Origin: Oscillospiraceae bacterium
GTDB lineage: Bacteria > Bacillota > Clostridia > UBA1212 > UBA1255
DNA: 64,000 nt
Direction of reading: 5' to 3'
Assembly: GCA_015069185.1 (NCBI GenBank)
Contig: SVJB01000010.1
Span: 1-64,000, forward strand
Positions 36,068 through 44,467 of the stretch are shown piece by piece. The position numbers and the translations under genes are program-made. Positions within the stretch are counted from its first letter, which is position 1; every line of letters starts with the position of its first letter. Under the pieces are notes generated by a model, which had not been told where the DNA came from, ran no database searches, and saw only the letters and a list, made by a program, of their open reading frames with translations.

Positions 36068-37663
36068 TCAGTTATTCTTCTTCAAGTATTCTACATACTC
36101 TTTGCAAATTTTCATTGTATTCTTTCCGAATACTTTATCCAGATAACTATTAAATTTAGTTAACTCTTCTTTCAAAAATCCAAGGCTCAAAGATTCAAAT
36201 TTTCTTAAAACCTTCTTCGCTACGATAAAGTCAATCGCTTGTATCTCTGTACCGCCACATGCTACAAAGCATGGCACGAATTCCTTAATCTGCTTCATAA
36301 CACGGTTACCAAAGGCAAGTCTGAAAGCTTTAATAATATATGCATTCACTTCTTCGAGTTTATTTTCCATTTCCTCAGACATTGGATAATCTTGCTTTGC
36401 CTGTGCGAACATCTGATTCAGATGATCTGTTGACACGATGACCGGAGGAGTGTCTTCGCATTCAAATGCATCTGCTCTGCTGTCTAAGTCTATAGGAATA
36501 GCACGGTCGTAAACTTTGTCGGCTACTGCAAATGTGGAGTCATCGTTGTTGATGGTACCTACAAACCATACATTATTAGGTATCTGTACTGTACCATGGT
36601 TAATGAGGCATGGGTCGTTATCCCACACTGCAGTAACAATATCTACTTTCCATTCCTCCTGACGTGGCATCTCAAGGATTGATAACATCTCGGCAAAGTA
36701 ATACTCAACACGCGCGATGTTCATCTCGTCCAAGATAACCATATGAGGATCTCTATAGTAGTTACTTTCATAAATAGCCTTCAAAAACTCTGTTTCTGAA
36801 TATTTTTTAGTAAATTCGTTGTAATATCCGTAAAGCTCTGTACGTTCACGCCAAGACGGTTGTACAGATACTACAGTAGTATCTTTCTGTACAAATTTAC
36901 CGAATGCATAGGGCAAACTGGTCTTACCTGTACCTGATATACCCTGGAGAATGATAATTCTTGTAGTACCAAGTGACGCCATAAAGTATCTCATCATGTC
37001 AATATCATAATACAGTTTGAGCTTTGACGCTGCGAAATTACGGAATTGCTCACAAAATTCTGCAAGAGTTATAGTGTTGTTATACACCGGCTCTATATAC
37101 TGAGTCTTGTACAGGTTGTCAATTGTAGTAAGTCGGAAGAATCTGCTCTCAGACGGATCTACACATGGTGATTCAAAAGTATTGCGGTTCTTATTCAGGA
37201 TTGCACTCTCATCAGTTTCCTCTGTTTTCTCACCGTCAGTAGGCTCTTGTTCTGCTTCCAACTCCTTGAGTACACTACTATCACCACTTAGTGTAGCAAC
37301 CTTCATAGCAAGAAGCTTATCTTTCTCATAATTTGCTCTGAGCAAATCACGTTGCAGGTTTCTCACCTGCTTTACTAATTCATCATATTTCTTAGGAGAT
37401 ATACGGAATCTAAATATTTTCTTACAAAGCTTTACAAGGAAAATAATTGCTACTATTATAAGTGCAATCAAAATAATATTAACAACAATCATCATTACCC
37501 ACTCAAAGACAGAAAACTCTCCGTAATGATCCTGAATCCTGTCCATTCTCTTAGGAAAGTTAAAAATACTGCCTAAAAAGCTCCATATAGCTTTGAGTAA
37601 AGCAACAAATTTCTTAAAAATATTTCCAAAATCGCTGTAAAAATACTTTAAAAAGTTATCCAT
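36068..37663 (-). CDS. Membrane-anchored McrB-type AAA ATPase
   Basis: A 531-residue protein. Residues 53-79 form a transmembrane helix and ~88-140 a coiled coil. The AAA domain has Walker A GISGTGKTS (241-249), Walker B MVILDEMN (308-314) followed by the McrB-type YYFAEMLSILE, sensor GTINNDDST (369-377) and an Arg finger in VYDRAIPIDLD (384-394). These features place it in the McrB/dynein-like AAA_5 branch rather than FtsH or secretion ATPases. The membrane anchor and gene context argue against a restriction role. Inference: with the coiled-coil partner it drives remodelling, assembly or export of the surface structure at the cytoplasmic face. It follows the second SipW gene by 15 bases. Confidence 0.8.
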   Translation of the reverse strand: MDNFLKYFYSDFGNIFKKFVALLKAIWSFLGSIFNFPKRMDRIQDHYGEFSVFEWVMMIVVNIILIALIIVAIIFLVKLCKKIFRFRISPKKYDELVKQVRNLQRDLLRANYEKDKLLAMKVATLSGDSSVLKELEAEQEPTDGEKTEETDESAILNKNRNTFESPCVDPSESRFFRLTTIDNLYKTQYIEPVYNNTITLAEFCEQFRNFAASKLKLYYDIDMMRYFMASLGTTRIIILQGISGTGKTSLPYAFGKFVQKDTTVVSVQPSWRERTELYGYYNEFTKKYSETEFLKAIYESNYYRDPHMVILDEMNIARVEYYFAEMLSILEMPRQEEWKVDIVTAVWDNDPCLINHGTVQIPNNVWFVGTINNDDSTFAVADKVYDRAIPIDLDSRADAFECEDTPPVIVSTDHLNQMFAQAKQDYPMSEEMENKLEEVNAYIIKAFRLAFGNRVMKQIKEFVPCFVACGGTEIQAIDFIVAKKVLRKFESLSLGFLKEELTKFNSYLDKVFGKNTMKICKEYVEYLKKNN

Positions 37664-37678
37664 GTCCCGTTATCTCTT

Positions 37679-38494
37679 TTATTCCTGTGTGTTATTTTCT
37701 TCTGTCTTATCACTAATATCTGTAGCGCTTGTTGCCGGGGTCTCAGCTTCCTTTTCCTGAGCCATAGATGCAAGCAACTCGGCGCGAAGCTTCTCTCGGA
37801 GCTCTGCCTCTAAGGCTGCCCTCTCTGCATCTTTTCTATCCTGCTCTGCCTTCTGAGCTTCAATAAGGTCTTCTGTACGACCTCTCTCCTGCTCATACTT
37901 AATTCTATTCTTAACATTCTGATATTCAAACAGAACGCGGAAGAACTGTACTAAGTGGAAGATAAAGAAGATAAATACCGGAACAACTACTATAAGGAGG
38001 AATCCTGTTGGTGATTGTAAGTAATCAAACACCTTACCAAGCCCCGGTATGCGGAATTGATATTTACCTATAACCTCTGATTCATGTACTGTAAGCGGGT
38101 CGACTGTGCTGTTGTTGTCACCTTGAGTCTCAAAGATCAGATAATCGCCACCATTATAGATATTTACAATTCTATGGGTGTTGAGAACTCTCTCTCCATC
38201 AATGACGGTCCAATATGTGATTATATCGCCCTTTCTGAGTTTGGAAGGTTCTTTTACTGCAGTATCAATTACCATATCACCGGCTTTTATAGTGGGTGAC
38301 ATTGATTCTGTTTGTATGGATAAAAGTCTCAATCCAAATATGCTTGGCGCACCGTGTCCTGATTGTGTTACAAATGAAATCCAGGTACAGATAGCTGCAA
38401 TAACAATTGCTACAATAAGTACTATGTTAACAATGGTACTTATTACCTTACTCGCCGGTTTTTTTGGCTTTTGAGTCGTAGCTTCTCCTTTCAT
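37679..38494 (-). CDS. sipW: SipW-type signal peptidase I (S26B), copy 2
   Basis: Start at the ATG at 38494 (271 residues; GGAGG upstream). A longer reading would begin inside the neighbouring gene and lacks a site. Seen: a first transmembrane helix (~19-42), SMSPTIKAGD with Ser64, NTHRIV with His107, GDNNSTVDPL, and a second transmembrane helix (~150-172). A charged cytoplasmic tail follows. The Ser-His dyad again marks the SipW class. Paralogue of 28671-29390. It probably serves the subunits at 38559 and 39656 immediately upstream. Confidence 0.85.
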   Translation of the reverse strand: MKGEATTQKPKKPASKVISTIVNIVLIVAIVIAAICTWISFVTQSGHGAPSIFGLRLLSIQTESMSPTIKAGDMVIDTAVKEPSKLRKGDIITYWTVIDGERVLNTHRIVNIYNGGDYLIFETQGDNNSTVDPLTVHESEVIGKYQFRIPGLGKVFDYLQSPTGFLLIVVVPVFIFFIFHLVQFFRVLFEYQNVKNRIKYEQERGRTEDLIEAQKAEQDRKDAERAALEAELREKLRAELLASMAQEKEAETPATSATDISDKTEENNTQE

Positions 38495-38558
38495 TATTTT
38501 CCTCCTCCGCCGTATTATCACGGCATATTTTATATATAAAACAAAATTGTTTCCTAAT

Positions 38559-39557
38559 TTATTCGATTGGTACGAGACCGGATTGTCCCTCAACCTCAGC
38601 TTTGAATTGTACATTTGCTATTATTTGTGCTTCTTTTACTTTATTAGTACAATCCACATCCTGGCCTTCAAGCCATACATACAGTTTTATCTGAACTTTT
38701 TCATTCTTTACCATTTTGAAAAGCTCTGTAGAGCTGGTAAATTCTCCAAATGTGTGTATCTGGACATCTCTCTGTACAGGCTCTGCTTCTGTCCAGTAAG
38801 ATGTAGTCTGTGTGATTATCCTCTCTCTAGGTACAAGTGTATCTGTGCCATCGAGACTTGGAGTATCAATATAGCCCTCAATATCATCTATGTGTGTATC
38901 ACAATTGGGCTCGTAAATATAAAATTCAACATTCTCGGTAAGGCTGTTGTCATCAGCAAGACGAGTCACCTTGATTCCGATACGCACTGCATTCTCCGCT
39001 CCTTTTCCAGCGTTATCATGCATTATCTCGTCGCTATTCCATAAAGGTGTACCTATAAGGTATGTACCTGCCCCACTAACACCATCAGATATCTCTACTG
39101 CAGGTGTCAGATATACTGTTACGTTCTGATCTGTATAAGCATAGAAAGTACCCATACAGTAGTATCCCTGATTGTCGCTCCGGTTGGCATTGCGCTCGTC
39201 TGACAGTGGCTCCCAGCCTTTTATCCTGCCATCTATACCATACTCCGCAGCATAGAAGATTTGATTTTCCTCAGACCACGACACAGGTCTGAGAGGTGCC
39301 GCCTCATCCACCATGTCTATATATGACAACTGTTGCCCCCAGTCATCGGTATCCGGCGTGAGTGCAATGGATAATCCCGTATCTGTAGCAACATATAAAG
39401 ACATACTACTTACTCGCGGTGATTTACTTAGCGAGAACCATGTATAGGAGGCAACAGTGAGCAAAATCAGAAGAAATAAAGTAGCATAAAAATATATAAA
39501 GATCAGTGTTCTCTTTTTTATTTTTCTTTCTTTGTTTTCGATTCTGGATTGATCCAC
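38559..39557 (-). CDS. SipW-cognate/TasA-like exported subunit with WLEGxDxDC motif
   Basis: A GTG start at 39557 is chosen for the GGAG seven bases upstream; an earlier in-frame GTG lies inside the hairpin at 39601-39633 and has no site. 332 residues: a charged N-terminus (VDQSRIENKERKIKKR), a hydrophobic helix ending SYTWFSLSKSPRVSS (SipW-cognate), then a beta domain with TPDTDDWGQQLSYIDMVD, YYCMGTFYAYTD and near the end LYVWLEGQDVDCTNKVKEAQ. The motif and layout match 32898-34226 and, at the C-terminus, 41870-42907. No anchor. Probable fibre subunit. Confidence 0.6.
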   Translation of the reverse strand: MDQSRIENKERKIKKRTLIFIYFYATLFLLILLTVASYTWFSLSKSPRVSSMSLYVATDTGLSIALTPDTDDWGQQLSYIDMVDEAAPLRPVSWSEENQIFYAAEYGIDGRIKGWEPLSDERNANRSDNQGYYCMGTFYAYTDQNVTVYLTPAVEISDGVSGAGTYLIGTPLWNSDEIMHDNAGKGAENAVRIGIKVTRLADDNSLTENVEFYIYEPNCDTHIDDIEGYIDTPSLDGTDTLVPRERIITQTTSYWTEAEPVQRDVQIHTFGEFTSSTELFKMVKNEKVQIKLYVWLEGQDVDCTNKVKEAQIIANVQFKAEVEGQSGLVPIE

Positions 39558-39600
39558 GTTTGTCTCCTTCCTCGCTTGGGTAATATCATCTTTGGTGGTA

Positions 39601-39633
39601 TACCACACTCACAGAGTGGCTGTGAGTGTGGTA
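39601..39633 (-). other. Long hairpin in the operon, no T run
   Basis: TACCACACTCACAG/CTGTGAGTGTGGTA, a 14-bp perfect stem with a 5-base loop, 23 bases after the stop of the gene at 39656. On the minus strand it is followed by TACCACC, so it lacks the T tract of a terminator. Possible processing or stabilising element that adjusts subunit ratios. Confidence 0.7.
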
Positions 39634-39655
39634 AAAAATCCTAATTAAGCATCAA

Positions 39656-41749
39656 TTAATTTTGCGCGTCTTGCTTTAGACCCGCATCTGTCATAGGTAC
39701 AAGAGTTGCACTACTTGCAAATTGAAGATTCATTTTACCGGTCATAGATGTTAAACTTGTAGCAGCAACATCTTCATTACCAATTGTATTTCCATCAAGA
39801 TACACAAGCACGGAAACATGTTTTGCCTGATTTTGGGGCATTGAAGTAATAATATTATCAGTAAGTTTTCTCTCTTCTATGCCAGTTGCTTTGGCAGAAA
39901 TAGTAGAAGTTTCAGGTTTTGTATATTCAGTATTACAAGCTATATCAGTATAATATTTATCCCCACTCTTATACACTGTTTGCGTTGTCGAATCTGTATT
40001 TGTTACAGTATAATATTCAACTTCTTCATACAAGTACATCTTCGCAGTAATACCGTCAGCACCAAGCTCTGCATTCGCTACATCTAACTTTGCATAGGCG
40101 TAAATTGTATTTGTTGTTGTACCAGGTTGGAAGAAAACAATTCTGATACATTCCATCAAATCCTTAACATTTTCATCTGAGAAATCATTTGTCGTACCAG
40201 CAAATGTCATTGTACTTCCAGCACCAAAAGTATCAGCAGTCGAGTCATTATCCTGGTAAATTCTATCAATTCCATCAGCTTGTAATAGCAGGTTGGACTC
40301 CGATGCATTAGTTTTGAACGCAAGATCAATAATATAACCATAGAACTCTGTAATTGGCATTGTTCCAGTAGCACCACCATCTGGAGACCCTGTAGCTGTA
40401 GTCGCAGTATTAACCATTGAAAGATATGAAGGAGCAACGTTTGATACAGTTTCCATACGTGCATTAACTTCATTTAATTTAATTCCATTATACTCAACTT
40501 CTTCAATAGTTACAGATGCATTGTAATCACCACAGTGATCAGCAACATCTGCATACACACCGCCACCAGAAGCGATGGTAACCTTAAGACCTCCGCTGGC
40601 AACCGCATTAACCAATTCACTCATATGGTCCTTAACGGCACTTGCACTAATACCATTAATTTTCATATTATCCACATCAGCTAATTTATACATAGGTGTA
40701 AAAAGTCCAATCGTAGCACCATCTGTACTATCAGACCATTCTATTGTTGAATAGTTAGCCATAGTTACCAAATCACTCTTTGCACTATTAACATTTGCTT
40801 TTGTTGTTTTTAATGCTTCTATATAAGTGTTAAGTTCACTAGGTAATGTCACGCCGTGTCCATTCAGACCATTAATTACAGAATCAAGAGTTGCACCAGT
40901 TGCCGATACTAAACCATTGACACCTATGTAAGCCTCTTCTGTTTGACCTTTACTTGATGCATAAACTAAAATATACTGCATATATGCTTCTTCAATTTTT
41001 GGTATAACCTTTGTAAGAAGATCATCTACAATTTTTTGTAAGGCTGCAACATCTGTCTGCGAATATGTTGTGCTTGAACCAGCTTTCTTTATCGCAATAT
41101 TTGCCAGTGTAGAACCATTTTCATTTAATGACTGTGCGGCATACTTCTTTGCTAATGAGGTTGCAGTATCAGCAGCTGAAAGAGCATTCTTGTAGGAAAG
41201 CTGTCTTGCAGTCATTCCAGATGCTACACCAACAGCTCTAACACCATATCCTCTATATCCATCTGTATCAGAAGTAGGATAGAACTTTCCCTCTCTATAA
41301 ATACCAATTAAAGCATTAGCATCAAGAGTAGATACCCTACCGTCTGATCCATACGAAGGTGTTTTTAATACTGTAGTGCCGAAAGTATTTGTCTCCTTAT
41401 TTAAATTCAAAAGAGACGGATATAATGTTATTTGATCTAAACCGTAAAATCCGTTATCTGATACATCAACTAAATTACCCCAATATGTATTTACTACATC
41501 CTGAGATTGACTCAGTAACTCTCCTTCGTTATAAACAAACTGACCATTTGCATCTGCTGTTAATAATAGCATTTCTAATGCACCATTTGCGCCCACTGCT
41601 GTTTTAATACCTGTTACTTCTGGCGCTGTTGACAATGTGAACCACGCATATGTCGAAGACACAACCATGATTACAGCAACAAGCAACATACAGATTGCTG
41701 CAATAAGCTTACTCTTTATACCGGACATAAGCTTTTTGTTTTCGTTCAT
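39656..41749 (-). CDS. SipW-cognate/TasA-like major fibre protein candidate
   Basis: Start at the ATG at 41749 (AAAGGAG site), 697 residues. The N-terminus MNENKKLMSGIKSK leads into a hydrophobic helix ending STYAWFTLSTAPEVTG, the clearest SipW-cognate leader here. The body is Ala/Thr/Ser/Gly-rich with few charged repeats, consistent with a secreted structural protein. Paralogous over its length to residues ~1-640 of the protein at 21581-26059. The C-terminal segment VYLDGNTIGNEDVAATSLTS aligns with IMYLDGTKLTNDDV there and is similar in position to the WLEGxDxDC motif of the shorter subunits. No anchor or LPXTG. Possible major subunit; the hairpin after its stop could stabilise its message. 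Confidence 0.65.
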   Translation of the reverse strand: MNENKKLMSGIKSKLIAAICMLLVAVIMVVSSTYAWFTLSTAPEVTGIKTAVGANGALEMLLLTADANGQFVYNEGELLSQSQDVVNTYWGNLVDVSDNGFYGLDQITLYPSLLNLNKETNTFGTTVLKTPSYGSDGRVSTLDANALIGIYREGKFYPTSDTDGYRGYGVRAVGVASGMTARQLSYKNALSAADTATSLAKKYAAQSLNENGSTLANIAIKKAGSSTTYSQTDVAALQKIVDDLLTKVIPKIEEAYMQYILVYASSKGQTEEAYIGVNGLVSATGATLDSVINGLNGHGVTLPSELNTYIEALKTTKANVNSAKSDLVTMANYSTIEWSDSTDGATIGLFTPMYKLADVDNMKINGISASAVKDHMSELVNAVASGGLKVTIASGGGVYADVADHCGDYNASVTIEEVEYNGIKLNEVNARMETVSNVAPSYLSMVNTATTATGSPDGGATGTMPITEFYGYIIDLAFKTNASESNLLLQADGIDRIYQDNDSTADTFGAGSTMTFAGTTNDFSDENVKDLMECIRIVFFQPGTTTNTIYAYAKLDVANAELGADGITAKMYLYEEVEYYTVTNTDSTTQTVYKSGDKYYTDIACNTEYTKPETSTISAKATGIEERKLTDNIITSMPQNQAKHVSVLVYLDGNTIGNEDVAATSLTSMTGKMNLQFASSATLVPMTDAGLKQDAQN

Positions 41750-41824
41750 TTTTGAATTTCTCCTTTCAAAAAATAAAAGTGTTTTGCGTTTCACGCGACA
41801 TGGTCACGCAAGTCCGCCGACTCT

Positions 41825-41871
41825 ATGTAAACATTTCTTCTAGCGAGCGCCGCTTGAATCATGTAAACATT
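41825..41871. repeat. Duplicated ATGTAAACATT motif
   Basis: Two copies (41825-41835 and 41861-41871) 36 bases apart in the 120-base gap between genes, separated by a GC-rich segment with a small AGCG-type hairpin. Further toward 41790 are repeated CACGC elements. It could be a second regulatory input within the operon; function not known. Confidence 0.4.
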
Positions 41872-42907
41872 ACTTTTCTTCATCATCAATTACAGTGATG
41901 TAGAAGTCCAATCCAAGATGTCCTCCAATGAGTTCATCTGTACAATCGGGATCATCTCCCTCAAGCCATATAACAACTGTATATTTATGCCATTCATCCG
42001 GTTGCACTCCTTCATGCAAGCCTTCTGTAACCACATCATCTGATATGAAAGGCTTAGGAAGTACACGCCAATAGGTCAATATATCAGTCTCATATACGAC
42101 TTCGTACTGCAATTCAGGTTCCTTGGTCTGATCATATAACTGAAGATCGGTATATCCTCTTGATGAATCATCCTTGGCAGGCAGAGCCTGAATCTCACCA
42201 TTTTCTTGCGCATGTGCATAGAAAGACATCTCGCCATCAACAAAAACCATTACCCAAGCTGCATCAGCCAATGAACGGCTTTCAGATCTTAATCTGAGCT
42301 TCCATTGATAATCCAAAGCTTTCTTCCCATCATTCTTTACATAGAACGTATGAGCAAAATAATAGTCATTATGTGATCCACCTTCATGATCTCCTATGTC
42401 CGCAGGTATATCTTGTATTGATACACATGGAACCCCCTCTGCAGGAGTACTGAACAAATGCGACACAGGATTACTAAAGTCGGCCTCTTCGGAAAGAATC
42501 AATCCTTCTTCGAATAGCTCATCAGACATACTTATTGTAAAGTGTCCACGAAGTTCTGTTACATATGACACACCAAGTAACAAGAGAAGCAACAATCCTG
42601 CTAATGCAAGTAACAACCATCCTCCATGGCGTCCGAAGAACCACCACAATAGCGCTAAGAATCTGTTTTTATCAAAGTACAAACCAAGGCTTGAAGCTGT
42701 AAGCTCGAATTCCTTCTTACTCTTAATCCCCATTGCCTTCATTTCTTTACGAAGCTTCTTACGACCTGCCTTGATCGCAATCACTTCGTCTCTAGTGAGT
42801 ACAACGCCTCCTCTTCTTTTCTTAAAAATCGGTCTTCGTTGTTTTCTCTCCTCACCGGTTACTTTCGGCTCTTTCTGATTTTTTTTCTTTCCATCATTTT
42901 CAGCCAT
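41870..42907 (-). CDS. Membrane-anchored TasA/CalY-like protein with WLEGDDPDC motif
   Basis: 345 residues. An unusually long, very basic cytoplasmic N-terminus (~1-92, Lys/Arg-rich) precedes one transmembrane helix (~95-115, a Leu-rich LALAGLLLLLLLGVSYV). The outer domain contains TFYVKNDGKKALDYQWKLRL, as in TasA/CalY-like sandwiches, and ends with VVIWLEGDDPDCTDELIGGHLGLDFY, the motif shared with the two secreted subunits. It lacks a SipW-cognate leader and would stay in the membrane, so it may be the base or anchor of the structure. The ATG at 42907 has an AGGAG about fifteen bases upstream, a poor spacing. Confidence 0.55.
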   Translation of the reverse strand: MAENDGKKKNQKEPKVTGEERKQRRPIFKKRRGGVVLTRDEVIAIKAGRKKLRKEMKAMGIKSKKEFELTASSLGLYFDKNRFLALLWWFFGRHGGWLLLALAGLLLLLLLGVSYVTELRGHFTISMSDELFEEGLILSEEADFSNPVSHLFSTPAEGVPCVSIQDIPADIGDHEGGSHNDYYFAHTFYVKNDGKKALDYQWKLRLRSESRSLADAAWVMVFVDGEMSFYAHAQENGEIQALPAKDDSSRGYTDLQLYDQTKEPELQYEVVYETDILTYWRVLPKPFISDDVVTEGLHEGVQPDEWHKYTVVIWLEGDDPDCTDELIGGHLGLDFYITVIDDEEK

Positions 42908-42926
42908 TTATTATCTTCTGTACTCC

Positions 42927-44402
42927 TTATACCTGTTCTCTTGCCAGAGAATCCAGTATCATATCATCCTCGTTTACTTCAATACCGGTCATAGTGCCTG
43001 ACGTACATCTCACACCACAAGCAAACAACCATCTTAATGTATCATAATTGTCTGCCCGTCCACCAAATACAGTAAATCCTTGTCTGATAAGTTTTGTTAT
43101 AGCATTAGCTGTATCCTGCTGCATATATAGTTCCGGATCAATACGCACTGCAGTAATTCCCATCTCAATTAATCTTTCCGATGGTATACTATCAGGATGA
43201 TATCCATCCAGCACTAATCTAATGCCATTTCTGGTGTATCTCCTTATTACTTCCATCTGTGCTTTTGTAGATGTAAGCAGTACACTCTCAGGAATTGTCA
43301 GCATAATTGCATGTTTATCAATAGGTTGGTCAATGAAAAGCTGATTAAACTTCTGGAGCTGTGTCTCTAGACCATAGAATTCCGGAAGCATATTAAGCAT
43401 TATTCCATCAACCTTTAAATTACAATTGTTTATACGAAGAACTGCATCAGTAGCCTCATACAAGAAGTACCAGGATAAATCCTCTGTAAGATTTGTTCTT
43501 TGGAATAATTCTTGTAAATCTTGCATACCTTCTGTACTTTCCGGTTCTCCGATAATACCTCCAAACCAAGGAGTAGCTTCATACATTACTATACTGCCCT
43601 GATCGTCACACATCATTGGTCTGTATTTGAGTCCCATCATTCTACTTGGTCTCTTATCTACCAGACCTATTGTCTTTGGAAGTGTACGAGTATAGCTTAT
43701 GTATTTGTTATATATTGCCTGGCATTCTTCTCTTGCCTCTTTGAGTACCTCAATTAATTCCGGAGACCATTTAGTTCCTGAAGCAAGAATAAGTTCTTCC
43801 ATTGCAAGTTCAAATGGTTCCTCTGACTTAGTCTCTGCAGCAATACGATCTAATTCCTTTGCTATACCAACTATCTGGGCAATAGGACTTATATCGCTAC
43901 CCAGGCGTCCTTCAGGATATCCGGATCCATCCCATCTTTCCATGTGTTGTTCACATGATTCTCGTATCATGAGCCACGGAATATTATTCGTAGGCAATTC
44001 TTCAAGTTCGCCTTTACGCTTACGGGCAGCTTTGGCACTTCTTTCTTGAAGAGTAGCAACAAGCAATCTTCCGTCTGTTGTATATTTACGATATACTGCT
44101 CTCTCTTCTCCGGTAAAGTCTCTTTGTAATATCTGATACTCCGGAGGCACCAAAGCTTTACCTAACTGATGGTACATACCACATTTGTATGCAAGATCAG
44201 AATACTGACCTCTCATACGATTTTCTCCATCCTTGGTATTCATACCAAATTTAAGCTTGCACGCTTGTACAAACAGAACCTGGGTATAAGCAGCCACTCT
44301 TACAGATTGTTGCCTTATGATAGGCGATAATCCTCTAAAAGCCTCATCCCACGTTTCATATTCTTTTCTTTTCCAGTTCTGTTCTTTGGTAAAAATACCC
44401 AT
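42927..44402 (-). CDS. Degenerate HD-GYP plus EAL-like protein
   Basis: Start at the second ATG (44402), with AGGAG seven bases upstream; 491 residues. Residues ~25-200 follow the HD-GYP layout (CGMYHQLGKALVPPE, then ERWDGSGYPEGRLGSDISP). The metal-binding HD is changed to HQ and other ligand His residues are absent (YTTDG in place of HxxxG). Residues ~230-480 resemble an EAL domain (LDGYHPDSIPSERLIEMGI then AVRIDPELY, in place of DDFGxGYSS...KIDxxF), with catalytic acids missing. Known: inactive HD-GYP and EAL proteins act as c-di-GMP sensors or scaffolds. Its place between structural genes suggests it controls the system post-translationally; that is inference. Confidence 0.7.
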   Translation of the reverse strand: MGIFTKEQNWKRKEYETWDEAFRGLSPIIRQQSVRVAAYTQVLFVQACKLKFGMNTKDGENRMRGQYSDLAYKCGMYHQLGKALVPPEYQILQRDFTGEERAVYRKYTTDGRLLVATLQERSAKAARKRKGELEELPTNNIPWLMIRESCEQHMERWDGSGYPEGRLGSDISPIAQIVGIAKELDRIAAETKSEEPFELAMEELILASGTKWSPELIEVLKEAREECQAIYNKYISYTRTLPKTIGLVDKRPSRMMGLKYRPMMCDDQGSIVMYEATPWFGGIIGEPESTEGMQDLQELFQRTNLTEDLSWYFLYEATDAVLRINNCNLKVDGIMLNMLPEFYGLETQLQKFNQLFIDQPIDKHAIMLTIPESVLLTSTKAQMEVIRRYTRNGIRLVLDGYHPDSIPSERLIEMGITAVRIDPELYMQQDTANAITKLIRQGFTVFGGRADNYDTLRWLFACGVRCTSGTMTGIEVNEDDMILDSLAREQV

Positions 44403-44426
44403 TTTCATTCTCCTAAGACACTAATC

Positions 44427-44456
44427 CCCGACTGGCTCTTTATAGAGCCAATCGGG
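44427..44456 (-). other. Hairpin after the FIVAR gene, no T run
   Basis: CCCGACTGGCTCT/AGAGCCAATCGGG (12 of 13 pairs) between the FIVAR gene and the next gene in the operon. On the minus strand it is followed by GATTAG, so it is not a typical terminator. Same arrangement as the hairpin at 39601-39633. Confidence 0.65.
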
Positions 44457-44467
44457 TTATAATATCA

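Noticed and set aside
34241-37663. McrBC-type restriction system
   Set aside because: The ATPase is membrane-anchored, the partner lacks a visible nuclease motif and all neighbours are export or surface genes.
38495-38614. N-terminal extension of SipW copy 2 overlapping the TasA-like gene
   Set aside because: The extension lacks a ribosome site; the ATG at 38494 has GGAGG and begins the normal membrane helix layout.
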